Source: an uncultured Clostridia bacterium
GTDB taxonomy: Bacteria > Bacillota > Clostridia > Christensenellales > UBA1242
Direction of reading: 5' to 3'
Assembly: GCA_944376845.1 (NCBI GenBank)
Contig: CALWDZ010000001.1
Location: 1-64,000 of the forward strand
DNA length: 64,000 nt
Every line of letters starts with the position of its first letter. Position 1 is the stretch's first letter. The position numbers were made by a program, and so were the translations under genes. Shown here one piece after another: positions 1 to 8,243 of this stretch. A model generated the notes under the pieces. The model saw nothing but the letters and a program-made list of their open reading frames with translations. It was not told where the DNA came from and did not search any database.

Positions 1-31
1 TACACTCTTAGTTTGCGTTAAAATGGGAGAA

Positions 32-84
32 CCAAAGGGACATTACCACCTGCTGTATTGTCCCCTTGGGACATAACTACCTGC
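32..84. repeat. Stem-loop and overlapping direct repeat at left edge
   Basis: Bases 32-42 and 59-69 are inverted copies of each other (11 positions, one mismatch) around a 16-base loop. A 17-base motif beginning GGGACAT occurs at 37-53 and again at 68-84 with two differences. No uridine tract follows, so this is not a typical terminator. It could be the tail of an upstream gene's control region or an RNA structure. The left neighbour lies outside the window. Confidence 0.45.
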
Positions 85-112
85 ATAACAAGTAATTACA
101 TGGATATAATAA

Positions 113-156
113 TCTTACTTTTGTAAGAAGTCAAGTAAATTTCTTACATTTGTTAG
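113..156. promoter_or_regulatory. Two palindromic operator candidates before the XRE gene
   Basis: CTTAC-N4-GTAAG is a perfect palindrome at 114-127. A second copy at 143-156 has one mismatch, and the centres are 29 bp apart. A TATAAT hexamer at 105-110 lies just upstream without a convincing -35, so the first palindrome would cover the transcription start. Short paired palindromes at the promoter of an XRE-type gene fit autorepression; this is inferred from position and symmetry. Confidence 0.5.
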
Positions 157-167
157 ATAATATTTTT

Positions 168-374
168 ATGGAAAATAAATTTAAGGACAATTTAAAATTG
201 TTAAGGCAAGAAAAAGGAATTGGGCAAGTGGAACTTGCTCAAAAACTTGGCGTAAGTAAAGGCATAATAAGTTTATGGGAAAATGGGCTTAGAGAACCGA
301 CTATGAACTCACTTATTGAGATGGCAAAATTTTTTGATGTAAGTATAGATTATTTGGTAGGTTTATCAAACTAA
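168..374 (+). CDS. XRE-family helix-turn-helix repressor, 68 aa
   Basis: A single Cro/C1-type HTH domain fills the protein. The core contains GQVELAQKLGVS, then GIISLWENG (recognition-helix region) and the closing YLVGL typical of this family. Such stand-alone domains bind palindromic operators as dimers. I start it at ATG 168; an in-frame TTG at 150 would lie inside the second operator. No clear ribosome-binding site precedes either start. No toxin or phage gene sits beside it here, though the left neighbour is unseen. The gene ends at a terminator shared with clpX. Confidence 0.85.
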   Translation: MENKFKDNLKLLRQEKGIGQVELAQKLGVSKGIISLWENGLREPTMNSLIEMAKFFDVSIDYLVGLSN

Positions 375-376
375 AA

Positions 377-413
377 AAACCCACTTTGGTAATTTGACCA
401 AAGTGGGTTTTTA
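377..413. terminator. Bidirectional terminator between XRE gene and clpX
   Basis: Perfect 14-bp arms at 377-390 and 397-410, starting AAACCCACTTTGG, surround a 6-base loop. There is a T run on the plus side and a complementary A run on the left, so it can stop transcription from both converging genes. Confidence 0.9.
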
Positions 414-415
414 TA

Positions 416-1687
416 CTATTCCTGTCCAACAACTTTTTTTTCGGGCTCTGCTTCTTCGTGGATAATGGTTGGCTCAGCATTTTTTGTAATGACATCTTCA
501 TCAATAATGATTTTTGAAATCTTTTTGTCATTTGGTGCATTGTACATAAGTTCAAGCATCTTACCTTCCATTATGGTTCTAAGACCTCTTGCTCCTGTTT
601 TTAATTCAAGTGCTTTTTTGGATACTGCACGAATTGCGGCAGGTTTAACTTCAAGGTCTATATGTTCAATATCAAATAACTTTTTGTACTGCTTGATAAT
701 TGCATTTTTTGGCTTTGTCATAATCTCTACAAGTGCCTGTTCATTTAGGTCACTAAGTCCTACAACAACTGGAAGCCTACCGACAAATTCTGGTATAAGT
801 CCATATTGTATAAGGTCTTGTGGTTGAAGTTCATGAATAAGTTTTGTTGAATCTTCAGAAAATTTTGTAACTTTGGCATTGAAACCAAGTGATGATTGAT
901 TTAATCTTGATTCAACAACTTTATCAAGTCCAACAAATGCACCACCGCAAATGAAAAGTATATTTGTTGTATCAATTTGTATATTTTCTTGCTGTGGATG
1001 TTTTCTTCCACCTTGTGGTGGGACAGAAGCAACAGTACTTTCCAAAATTTTAAGGAGTGCTTGTTGAACGCCTTCTCCTGAAACATCACGTGTTATTGAA
1101 ACATTTTCACTCTTTTTTGCTATTTTATCTATTTCATCTACGTACACTATGCCACGCTCTGCTTTTTTGATGTCATAGTCTGCGTTTTGAATGAGTTTTA
1201 AAAGGATATTTTCAACATCTTCACCAACATAGCCCGCTTGTGTAAGAGTGGTTGCGTCTGCGGTTGCAAAAGGTACTTTTAATATCTTTGCAAGCGTTTT
1301 TGCAAGAAGAGTTTTTCCACAACCCGTTGGTCCAACCATTAAGATATTTGATTTATCTAGTTCAATATAATCGTCATTTTTGACATTTTTTTGGTCACTT
1401 AGATAATTTATACGCTTATAATGGTTGTAAACAGCCACTGAAAGAACTTTTTTTGCTTCGTCTTGACCTACGATATATTGGTCAAGTTGGTCTTTTATCT
1501 CTTGTGGGGTTGGAAGTTCAATAGGTTCAAAGTCACTTGATTTTACTGAATCTTTGATTATGTCACGGCAAATTTCAACACACTCATCACAAATATAGCA
1601 ATCACCTGTTGGGTTGGCTATTAGTTTTTTTGCAACTCGTTGAGATTTTCCGCAAAATGAACACACCATATCTTCATTATCTTTCAT
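416..1687 (-). CDS. clpX: ATP-dependent Clp protease ATP-binding subunit ClpX
   Basis: This AAA+ unfoldase recognises tagged proteins, unfolds them and feeds them to ClpP. The 423 residues match the family length. An N-terminal zinc-binding domain has Cys 9, 12, 33 and 36 (CSFC and CDEC). Walker A is GPTGCGKT at 119-126 and Walker B is VYVDEIDKI at 181-189. [10 protein letters not shown] segment (about 152-160) and the C-terminal GARGLR sensor-2 motif are present. The start has a strong AGGAGG site. It is third in a tig-clpP-clpX cluster, the common Firmicute order, with a hairpin repeat in the clpP-clpX gap. Confidence 0.98.
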   Translation of the reverse strand: MKDNEDMVCSFCGKSQRVAKKLIANPTGDCYICDECVEICRDIIKDSVKSSDFEPIELPTPQEIKDQLDQYIVGQDEAKKVLSVAVYNHYKRINYLSDQKNVKNDDYIELDKSNILMVGPTGCGKTLLAKTLAKILKVPFATADATTLTQAGYVGEDVENILLKLIQNADYDIKKAERGIVYVDEIDKIAKKSENVSITRDVSGEGVQQALLKILESTVASVPPQGGRKHPQQENIQIDTTNILFICGGAFVGLDKVVESRLNQSSLGFNAKVTKFSEDSTKLIHELQPQDLIQYGLIPEFVGRLPVVVGLSDLNEQALVEIMTKPKNAIIKQYKKLFDIEHIDLEVKPAAIRAVSKKALELKTGARGLRTIMEGKMLELMYNAPNDKKISKIIIDEDVITKNAEPTIIHEEAEPEKKVVGQE

Positions 1688-1728
1688 AATATTCCTCCTT
1701 TTATAATTTTTAAGGATCTCAAGATGAT

Positions 1729-1765
1729 GAGATTCTCACGGCATCTAAAGATGCCTCAGAATGAC
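1729..1765. repeat. Dispersed hairpin repeat in clpP-clpX gap
   Basis: A 37-bp element begins GAGATTCTCACGG and ends CTCAGAATGAC. Its centre is a perfect hairpin, GGCATC-TAAA-GATGCC (1740-1755), with an outer ATTCT/AGAAT pair. Related elements occur at 25986-26196 and 57730-57829. Its place inside an operon gap suggests it could affect clpX mRNA stability or processing; that is inference. Confidence 0.7.
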
Positions 1766-1787
1766 TAAATGAAATGACAAACCAAGT

Positions 1788-2378
1788 TTAATCTTGCTGT
1801 CTTTTTTCTATTACCTTATCTATAATACCATATTCTTGTGCTTCGCTGGATGACATATAATTATCTCTTTCACAGTCCTTTGCGACCTTTTCAACGCTTT
1901 GTCCAGTGGTTTCACTTAGAATTTCATGAATTTTGATTTTAAGTTTTTGTAAATGTTTGGATGCAATTTCAATATCTGTTGCTTGACCTTGCATACCACT
2001 GGTTAGTGGCTGGTGAATCATAATTTCGCCATTTGGAAGCGAAAAACGCTTACCTTTTGTTCCACAAGCCAGTAAAACTGCCGCCATTGACGCACACATA
2101 CCAACACAAATTGTTGAAATATCACAACTTATATATCTCATTGTATCAAGTATTGCCATACCAGCAGAAATTGACCCACCTGGGCTATTTATATACATTG
2201 AAATATCTTTTTTAGGGTCTTTGCCTTCAAGATATATGAGCTGAGCAACAACAACATTGGCTGTGTCATCTGTAATTTCACCTGTTACAAATACAATTCT
2301 GTCTTCAAGTAGTCTTGAGTAAATATCGTATGACCTTTCGCCACGGCTGGTTTGGTCTACTACCATTGGTATTAGCAT
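1788..2378 (-). CDS. clpP: ATP-dependent Clp protease proteolytic subunit ClpP
   Basis: Serine peptidase subunit of the Clp complex, forming the tetradecameric degradation chamber. At 196 aa the length is standard. The catalytic triad is visible as Ser97 (in GMCASMAA), His122 (in MIHQP) and Asp172 (in CERDNYM). The substrate-groove motif SPGGSISAG lies around 65-73. A GGAG ribosome-binding site precedes ATG 2378. It lies 20 bp downstream of tig and about 100 bp upstream of clpX, probably as one transcript. Confidence 0.98.
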   Translation of the reverse strand: MLIPMVVDQTSRGERSYDIYSRLLEDRIVFVTGEITDDTANVVVAQLIYLEGKDPKKDISMYINSPGGSISAGMAILDTMRYISCDISTICVGMCASMAAVLLACGTKGKRFSLPNGEIMIHQPLTSGMQGQATDIEIASKHLQKLKIKIHEILSETTGQSVEKVAKDCERDNYMSSSEAQEYGIIDKVIEKRQQD

Positions 2379-2398
2379 TTTGTGTCTCCTTTATACAA

Positions 2399-3679
2399 TT
2401 AGTTTAATGTGTTTGAATTTGTGAGAAGTGACAAAAGTTTTTGCATTAAGATGTCATTTTGAATATATGCTATGTTTCTGTCACCAAGATTTTTCTTGTA
2501 TTCTTCTAGTGTCTTACCGTATTTTTGTGCTGTTTCGGCAAGTTTTTCGTCAAGTTCTTTATCTGTAACATCAAGTTTTTCTTGTTTTACAATAGTTTCA
2601 AGTACAAGTCTAGTTTTTACAACATCTTTTGCTTGCTCACGACGTTCCTCACGAAGTTCTTCTTCTGTGACATTTGCTTGCTTTAAATAATCTTCAAGTT
2701 TATATCCTTGATAACTTAGTCGCATTGAAAAGTCTTCTATAAAACTATCAAGTTGACGCTCTACAAGTACATCTGGTATTTCAACTTCACTAGATTTGAC
2801 AATGGTTTCAATTATGTTATTTTCATCTTCGCGTTTAAGTCTTGCCTGTAAATTTTCTTCCAAATGCTTTCTTATATCTGCCTTATAGTCTGCAAGTGTT
2901 TCAAACTCTGAAACATTTGAAGCAAATTCATCATCAAGAGGTGGAAGAGTTTTTTCTTCTACCTTTTTTACAGTGACATCAAAAATTGCATCTTTGCCTT
3001 TAAGGTCTTCACTGAAATAGTCCACAGGGAAAGTTACTTTAACATCTTTCTTGTCACCCTTTTTAAGTCCAACAAGTTGGTCTTCAAAACCTTCAATGAA
3101 AGTATGAGAGCCAAGTTTTAATCTATAGTCTTGTGCTGCACCACCTTCAAATGCTTTATTGTCGGTGTATCCTGTAAAGTCGATGACAACATAGTCGCCG
3201 TCTTTGCTTTCACGCTCAACTTCAACATATCTTGCTTGACGTTCACGCGATTGATTTAACTCTTTGTCAACTTCTTCATCTGTGACAGTTCCTGTTGCTT
3301 TTTTGATGGTTAAGCCTTTATACTGACCAAGTTTTACTTCTGGCATTGACTGAACTTCTGCAATTAAAACAATACCATCTTCATCAAATTTATCTATCTT
3401 AATTTCTGGATTTGACACTGGTTCAATATCCTTGTCACTTGCAAGTGCTTCTGTGTATTCATGTGCAAAAAGGTGGTCAAGTGCGTCATCATAAAATACT
3501 GATGCACCATAGTTTTTCTCTATAATGGCTCTTGGTGCCTTGCCTTTACGAAAACCTTCGATATTGAATTTCTCTTTGTTTTCTTCATATGCGTGGTCAA
3601 CATACTTTTCCCAAGTTTGTTTGTCCGCAGTGATTGTAATTTGATATTTGTTGTTTTCTAATTTTTTAATTGTGTACAT
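2399..3679 (-). CDS. tig: Trigger factor, ribosome-associated chaperone
   Basis: Trigger factor binds the ribosomal exit tunnel and folds nascent chains. The ribosome-binding signature GFRKGKAP is at 42-49. A central FKBP-type peptidyl-prolyl isomerase domain (about 155-240, with GDYVVIDFTGY and a GFEDQL segment) is followed by a long helical C-terminal chaperone domain. At 426 aa it has the normal length. It is the first gene of the tig-clpP-clpX cluster, with an AAGGAG site and a promoter just upstream. Confidence 0.97.
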   Translation of the reverse strand: MYTIKKLENNKYQITITADKQTWEKYVDHAYEENKEKFNIEGFRKGKAPRAIIEKNYGASVFYDDALDHLFAHEYTEALASDKDIEPVSNPEIKIDKFDEDGIVLIAEVQSMPEVKLGQYKGLTIKKATGTVTDEEVDKELNQSRERQARYVEVERESKDGDYVVIDFTGYTDNKAFEGGAAQDYRLKLGSHTFIEGFEDQLVGLKKGDKKDVKVTFPVDYFSEDLKGKDAIFDVTVKKVEEKTLPPLDDEFASNVSEFETLADYKADIRKHLEENLQARLKREDENNIIETIVKSSEVEIPDVLVERQLDSFIEDFSMRLSYQGYKLEDYLKQANVTEEELREERREQAKDVVKTRLVLETIVKQEKLDVTDKELDEKLAETAQKYGKTLEEYKKNLGDRNIAYIQNDILMQKLLSLLTNSNTLN

Positions 3680-3710
3680 TTTTAATTTTCTCCTTAATGT
3701 TTTACGGCTA

Positions 3711-3738
3711 ATTATAACACATAGTACAAATTTTCCAA
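3711..3738 (-). promoter_or_regulatory. Promoter of tig-clpP-clpX
   Basis: On the minus strand, TTGGAA (3733-3738), a 16-base spacer and a perfect TATAAT (3711-3716). The predicted start lies about 25 bases before the tig start codon. Confidence 0.65.
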
Positions 3739-3748
3739 AATTTTTGCA

Positions 3749-3762
3749 CTAAAATATTTTAG
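3749..3762. promoter_or_regulatory. Perfect 14-bp palindrome upstream of tig promoter
   Basis: CTAAAATATTTTAG is exactly self-complementary and lies 10 bp upstream of the tig -35 element. It does not match the CtsR or CIRCE heat-shock operators as I know them. It could be an operator or a chance feature of AT-rich DNA. Confidence 0.35.
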
Positions 3763-3823
3763 CACACAAAAAATTTATTTAACATAAACAATATGTCTAA
3801 CTTTGTTAAATTTTGTGTGCTTA

Positions 3824-3854
3824 TAAAGAAAAGCACAAGCAAATATGCTCGTGC
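3824..3854 (-). terminator. Terminator after the 85-aa membrane protein gene
   Basis: On the minus strand, GCACGAGC pairs with GCTTGTGC (3833-3854 region) and is followed by a T-rich tract, just past the stop codon of the upstream small gene. Confidence 0.75.
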
Positions 3855-3879
3855 AATTCACTTAATGTCTTTGAGTTGT

Positions 3880-4137
3880 TTACCTAAGTATAATAAGCAA
3901 TACTACAACTACAACAGCAGCGACATATGCAACCCACCACCAAACATTGCGTTTGTTTTTGACATAGTAGAAAGCATATACCATTGTAACGATGTATGCT
4001 ATACACTCGCCAACCATTTGGAGTGCGGTTACTGCACCGGCACTTACATCTACCAAAGCCAATATCTTTGCAATAAGCAATGCGATGGCAACTACGACTA
4101 TACCGATGAACGCTAGCATATTCATAAACTTTTTCAT
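3880..4137 (-). CDS. Small hydrophobic membrane protein, 85 aa
   Basis: I do not recognise this family. The sequence shows three membrane-spanning stretches: about residues 7-28, 38-58 and 66-84. A short basic loop (VKNKRN) lies between the second and third. There is no cysteine motif and no extra domain. A good AAGGAG site precedes the ATG and a terminator follows, so it is a real, independently ended gene. Role unknown. Confidence 0.75.
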   Translation of the reverse strand: MKKFMNMLAFIGIVVVAIALLIAKILALVDVSAGAVTALQMVGECIAYIVTMVYAFYYVKNKRNVWWWVAYVAAVVVVVLLIILR

Positions 4138-4193
4138 AATCTCTCCTTTATTTACTCGACATATAGTATATTTATTTTAACAACTTTTTGCAA

Positions 4194-5102
4194 CTACTTT
4201 TTTTGCTTTTCTAAAATTATTAGCACATCTTTAAAATAATTTGGCAATTCACAAGTTACAACTATATGCTCTTTTGTTGTTGGCTGAGTAAACTCTAATT
4301 TGTATGCGTGAAGCAGTTGACCATTTAAATTAAACTTGGATTTTTTACCATACACCTCATCTCCAACAACAGCATGGTGTATGTAACTTGCATGCACGCG
4401 AATTTGGTGAGTTCTCCCCGTTTTTAAATCAAACTCAACCAAAGTGTATGAATTGAATCTTTTTAAAACCTTATAATTTGTTATGGCGAGTTTACCTTCC
4501 GTGTCTGGACATACTGCCATTTTTTTTCTATCTTTTTTACTCCTTGCAATGTGTGTTGTAATTGTCCCGCTATCTTCTTTAAACACCCCGTCACATAATG
4601 CTAGATAACAGCGTTTGCAAGTCTTATCTTGAATTTGTTTTGAAAGCGAAATGTGTGCTTTATCATTTTTTGCTATAACTAAAAGCCCTGATGTGTTTTT
4701 GTCAAGTCTATGCACAATACCAGGGCGTACTACGCCATTTATGGTACTAAGGTTTTTGATATGAAATAAAAGTGCGTTGACAAGCGTATGGTTTTCGTTT
4801 CCACATGCTGGATGAACGACAAGTCCTTGTGGCTTATTGATTACCACTAAATCATCATCTTCGTATACTATGTCAATGTATATATCTTCGGGCGATGTGT
4901 CTAACTTTTTTGTTGGCAAATCAGTATATTCAATTTCATCGCTTTCACCCACTTTGTATCCTGATTTGGTGACGATTTTACCATTCACTTTCACAAGTCC
5001 GCCGTCAATCATCTTTTTTATATGCGAGCGAGAATACTGCTTTAGGTTTTGTTGAAGAAAGACATCTAAACGTGCTTCACTAACATTTACCTTGACTTTC
5101 AT
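4194..5102 (-). CDS. rluD: RluD-family 23S rRNA pseudouridine synthase
   Basis: Converts uridines of large-subunit rRNA to pseudouridine. An N-terminal S4 RNA-binding domain (about 1-60) is followed by the RluA/RluD catalytic domain. The signature HRLDKNTSG at 131-139 places the catalytic Asp at 134. A later RTHQIRVH motif and 302-aa length fit RluD. Paralogs RluA, RluC and RluD are hard to separate by motif alone. It follows lspA by 3 bp, the usual lspA-rluD pairing in Firmicutes, so the two are very likely cotranscribed. Confidence 0.92.
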   Translation of the reverse strand: MKVKVNVSEARLDVFLQQNLKQYSRSHIKKMIDGGLVKVNGKIVTKSGYKVGESDEIEYTDLPTKKLDTSPEDIYIDIVYEDDDLVVINKPQGLVVHPACGNENHTLVNALLFHIKNLSTINGVVRPGIVHRLDKNTSGLLVIAKNDKAHISLSKQIQDKTCKRCYLALCDGVFKEDSGTITTHIARSKKDRKKMAVCPDTEGKLAITNYKVLKRFNSYTLVEFDLKTGRTHQIRVHASYIHHAVVGDEVYGKKSKFNLNGQLLHAYKLEFTQPTTKEHIVVTCELPNYFKDVLIILEKQKK

Positions 5103-5105
5103 AAA

Positions 5106-5621
5106 CTATTTCCCACCTTTGTTTTTTTGTGCTTTTCTTGTTTTAAAGCCAAAAAAATCATCAAAGAATATTAGATAAATAAGAAACATAACAACACCAA
5201 CTGTCAAGCAGGCGTCGGCAATGTTGAATGTAAAGTTAAAAAAACTAAACTTAATAAAATCACGTACATAACCCAAAAAAATTCTATCTATTAGGTTGCC
5301 AATGGCACCGCCAAGGATAAGCCCAAGACTTACGCAGTAATATATGCTTTTGTTTTTATGGAAATAGTTATATAAAAGAATAAGAGCAATCATAATAACT
5401 GAAACAACTATTAAAAGTATGGTTTGCCCCCCAAAAATGCCATATGCTGCGCCAGTGTTATGAATTGAAGAAAACCACAAAAATCCGTCAATTATAGTTA
5501 TATCAAACCCGTCAGTTATTATTTTAAAAAACAAATCCCAAAAAAGACACACGAGCACAACAAGCGTTGTGATTATCCCATAACGAATTTTATAAAAAAA
5601 TGGTTTATCTAAAAATTTCAT
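5106..5621 (-). CDS. lspA: Lipoprotein signal peptidase (signal peptidase II)
   Basis: Aspartic membrane protease that removes signal peptides from prolipoproteins after diacylglyceryl transfer. Four hydrophobic segments are visible. Conserved motifs are HNTGAAYGIF (54-63), GNLIDR (108-113) and NIADACLTVG (133-142). The likely catalytic residues are Asp121 (RDFI) and Asp136 (IADA). At 171 aa it has the typical length. Its start overlaps the sepF stop by 4 bp. The giant lipoprotein at 48168-57695 would be one of its substrates. Confidence 0.97.
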   Translation of the reverse strand: MKFLDKPFFYKIRYGIITTLVVLVCLFWDLFFKIITDGFDITIIDGFLWFSSIHNTGAAYGIFGGQTILLIVVSVIMIALILLYNYFHKNKSIYYCVSLGLILGGAIGNLIDRIFLGYVRDFIKFSFFNFTFNIADACLTVGVVMFLIYLIFFDDFFGFKTRKAQKNKGGK

Positions 5622-5974
5622 TCATTCTCCATATGACAAAACAAAAATACAGTTGTATCGCTTTGTTTTATCTTACCACCCAAGGCATACACCGCACCAC
5701 AAAAAAAGTCAAGTGAACGAGTTCTTTCTTTTGCGTCAATATTTTTAATATCTACCAAGACATCTTCACCGTCTTTGAATTTATCAACAAGGTTTTGGAC
5801 CTCAACTTGCGAAGTTGGTTCATATAGCACTGGCGCTTCTTCCATATTCTTTAAATCATACTCCGCGGTGGTCTTGTTTTTTTGCTTTAATTGCGGCTTT
5901 ATATCATTTGTGCTTTTTTGTTTTTTTTCACCTTCAAAACCGAGTGTTTTGAAAAGTCCATTTAAAAATCCCAT
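5618..5974 (-). CDS. sepF: Cell division protein SepF
   Basis: SepF binds FtsZ and the membrane and helps organise the Z-ring in Gram-positive bacteria. A short amphipathic N-terminus (MGFLNGLFKTLG) could be the membrane-targeting helix. A charged linker follows, then the SepF core (about 50-118) with VLVDIKN, RSLDFFCGAVYALGG and a FLF ending. At 118 aa it is slightly short. It overlaps lspA by 4 bp and lies downstream of the MarR gene. Confidence 0.92.
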   Translation of the reverse strand: MGFLNGLFKTLGFEGEKKQKSTNDIKPQLKQKNKTTAEYDLKNMEEAPVLYEPTSQVEVQNLVDKFKDGEDVLVDIKNIDAKERTRSLDFFCGAVYALGGKIKQSDTTVFLFCHMENE

Positions 5975-5984
5975 TTTATCCTCT

Positions 5985-6395
5985 CTAAATTAGTTTTTCT
6001 GATATACTTGCAAGCGATAGTAATTCCTGTGGTGTAATATCTTTTAACTCTGATTTTTTAAATTTGTTTATTACACCCAAAATTACTTTAAATACTTTTT
6101 CCCCCTCACTTGTTATAGATATTTTATATTTTTTTATTTTACTACCAATTTTTTCTACATATTCATGTTTTTTTAATGTTTTAATAACGCGAGTTGTAAT
6201 TGCTTTATCATTGTCTATAAATACATTTAAATCTTTAATTGTAAGAGCCCCTTTTGCTTTTAATGCCATTAAATATACAGCATGTTGAACGGTAATTTTA
6301 TAAGGTTTTAATGCAATATTTATTTCTTCATTTAGATTTTTAAATATTTTTCTATAAATTAAAAATATGTCACATATTTTCTTTGAACTAAGCAT
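5985..6395 (-). CDS. MarR-family winged-helix regulator, 136 aa
   Basis: MarR dimers repress genes and are often relieved by small ligands. The winged-helix core is visible: a KGALTIKDL helix, then NDKAITTRVIKTLKKHEYVEKI, then the wing. I start it at ATG 6395, where GGAGAT sits five bases upstream. A start at 6422 would overlap argS and lacks such a site. It follows argS by about 13 bp and precedes sepF, an unusual place for a MarR gene. No transporter or oxidoreductase target lies beside it, so the target is unknown. Confidence 0.82.
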   Translation of the reverse strand: MLSSKKICDIFLIYRKIFKNLNEEINIALKPYKITVQHAVYLMALKAKGALTIKDLNVFIDNDKAITTRVIKTLKKHEYVEKIGSKIKKYKISITSEGEKVFKVILGVINKFKKSELKDITPQELLSLASISEKLI

Positions 6396-6408
6396 TTTAT
6401 CTCCATTT

Positions 6409-8151
6409 TTACATTTTTTCAAGTGTATTTATTGCAAGTAAATCCATACATTTTTTAAGCATATTTTTTGTATAATTTGTAAGCATTATTTTTGAATATT
6501 TTTTCTCTAAATTTTCTTCATATATTATGCTAGATTTTGCATAAAATGTGTTAAATTCATTCGCTAAACTATAGGCATAATCACATATATATGAAGGTGC
6601 AGATTTTTCATATGCGTTCTTCACGGCATCGGTAAACTTAATTAAAGAAAGTGCAAGTTTTCTATCTTCCTCTAACAAGCAAAAATCTTTGGACAACTTT
6701 TCAGTCTTTGCAAGTATAGAATTTGCTCTTGTAATTGTGTACAAAATATATGGACCTGTTTTACCTTCAAAGGAACAAAATTTATCTACATCAAATATTA
6801 AGTCCTTTGTTCTAAGCACGCATAGGTCTGCAAATTTTAGTGCGGAAATTGCAACCACATTGGAGATGTTTTCAATCTCTTCTTGACTATAACCAATCTT
6901 GGATTGACTAACTTTTTCAAGGGCTTTTGACTTCACCATATCCATAAGGTCATTAAGCCCCATGGCTCTTCCGTCACGAGTTTTGTAGGGTTTACCATCT
7001 GGCCCATTCATTGTACCAAAGCCTACAAATTTAAGGTCTATGTTCTTTTTTAATATATTGGTTTTTTTGACACATCTAAACACCTGTGTAAAATGCAGTT
7101 CTTGACGATTGTCAACAACATATATTATTTCATCAACATTAAACTCCCTTTCCCTTTGCACTATTGTTGCAAGTTCGGTTGTGCTATAAAGCGCTGCGCC
7201 AGCGGAATTTAAAAGCATAAAAGGTGGAATTTCGGTTTTATCTTCTGGCAAAGATATATCCACTATGGTTGCGCCATCACTTACACGCGAGTAACCATTT
7301 TTGATTACATATTCTATCACTTCATCTTGATATTTTTTGCTATCACTTTCACCAAGCCAAAGGTCAAAGTTGGCATTTAGTTTATCATAATCTTGTTTTA
7401 TAAGTTTTTTAGAAACCTCTATTATATGTCGCCAAAGCGCAACATATCCACGCCTGCCTTGCTGTAATTGATATGTTATTTGTTTAACTTTTTCATGCAA
7501 AATTTCATCTTCTTTTGCCCTTTGGCTGATACTTGGGTACATTACTTTAAGTTCTTCCATTGAAAAAGGTGGTTCTTTTGGATATTCGCCAGTATAATTT
7601 TCGTCAAAATATACAAGGTCTGGATGTTTTTCCCAAACGGCATATATGACCATACCCATTTGAAGTCCCCAGTCCCCTAGGTGCACATCACCAATGCAAT
7701 CATCGCCCATAAACTTAGATATACGCTTGATTGCTTCACCAATATCCGCCGAGCGAAGATGCCCAACATGAAGCGGTTTTGCGCAGTTAGCACCGCCATA
7801 GTCTATAAGTACTTTCTTGTCTGTTGGTTTTCTTGGCTTTTCAACTTCTTGCAAATATTCTTCTAAATATTTTGCAAGAAAAGTATTGTCAACAAAAAAA
7901 TTTATGTAACCAGGATTGGCAACAGTTGCATTTTGTATCATATCATTTTGTGGCAAATGTGCGAGTACATCATTTGCAATAATAAAAGGTGCTTTGTGAT
8001 ATTTTTTGGCAAGAAAAAGCGGTGACTGGCATTGAAAATCACCAAATTTTTCAATAGCACACTCACCCACCTTAATTTCGCTTTCATCATATCCAGCATC
8101 ACAAAACGCCTTTGTGAATATTTTATTTAATTTATCTACTAAAAGTTCCAT
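6409..8151 (-). CDS. argS: Arginine-tRNA ligase
   Basis: Class I aminoacyl-tRNA synthetase that charges tRNA-Arg. An N-terminal Arg-tRNA-synthetase domain (about 1-95) is followed by the catalytic core. The HIGH-type motif is HVGH at 128-131 within ANCAKPLHVGHLRS. The family-typical KTRDGRAM replaces a normal KMSKS loop. A DALR anticodon-binding domain closes the protein. At 580 aa it has the normal length. It has its own promoter, and no T-box leader is visible. The MarR gene follows directly. Confidence 0.97.
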   Translation of the reverse strand: MELLVDKLNKIFTKAFCDAGYDESEIKVGECAIEKFGDFQCQSPLFLAKKYHKAPFIIANDVLAHLPQNDMIQNATVANPGYINFFVDNTFLAKYLEEYLQEVEKPRKPTDKKVLIDYGGANCAKPLHVGHLRSADIGEAIKRISKFMGDDCIGDVHLGDWGLQMGMVIYAVWEKHPDLVYFDENYTGEYPKEPPFSMEELKVMYPSISQRAKEDEILHEKVKQITYQLQQGRRGYVALWRHIIEVSKKLIKQDYDKLNANFDLWLGESDSKKYQDEVIEYVIKNGYSRVSDGATIVDISLPEDKTEIPPFMLLNSAGAALYSTTELATIVQREREFNVDEIIYVVDNRQELHFTQVFRCVKKTNILKKNIDLKFVGFGTMNGPDGKPYKTRDGRAMGLNDLMDMVKSKALEKVSQSKIGYSQEEIENISNVVAISALKFADLCVLRTKDLIFDVDKFCSFEGKTGPYILYTITRANSILAKTEKLSKDFCLLEEDRKLALSLIKFTDAVKNAYEKSAPSYICDYAYSLANEFNTFYAKSSIIYEENLEKKYSKIMLTNYTKNMLKKCMDLLAINTLEKM

Positions 8152-8165
8152 ATAAGCCTCATTGA

Positions 8166-8194
8166 ATATTACAATATTGAATTGGCTTTGTCAA
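8166..8194 (-). promoter_or_regulatory. argS promoter
   Basis: On the minus strand TTGACA (8189-8194), a 17-base spacer and TAATAT (8166-8171). The predicted start is only about eight bases before the argS ATG, so the leader is very short. Confidence 0.85.
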
Positions 8195-8204
8195 ACTTCT
8201 CATT

Positions 8205-8235
8205 GCAAAAAGAGATTTTCTAAATAAAATCTCCA
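8205..8235 (-). terminator. Terminator of the 178-aa unknown gene
   Basis: Minus-strand GAGATTTT / AAAATCTC stem (8212-8219 and 8226-8233) with a six-base loop and a T run, eight bases past the stop codon. Confidence 0.8.
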
Positions 8236-8243
8236 AATGGTCT

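Noticed and set aside
465-827. 120-aa open frame on the plus strand within clpX
   Set aside because: Antisense to the conserved clpX coding sequence, with no ribosome-binding site and composition expected of a shadow frame.
3793-4116. 107-aa plus-strand frame over the small membrane protein gene
   Set aside because: Antisense shadow; the minus-strand gene has a good ribosome-binding site and terminator.
8152-8243. T-box leader before argS
   Set aside because: The promoter lies about 15 bases before the ATG, leaving no room for a leader.
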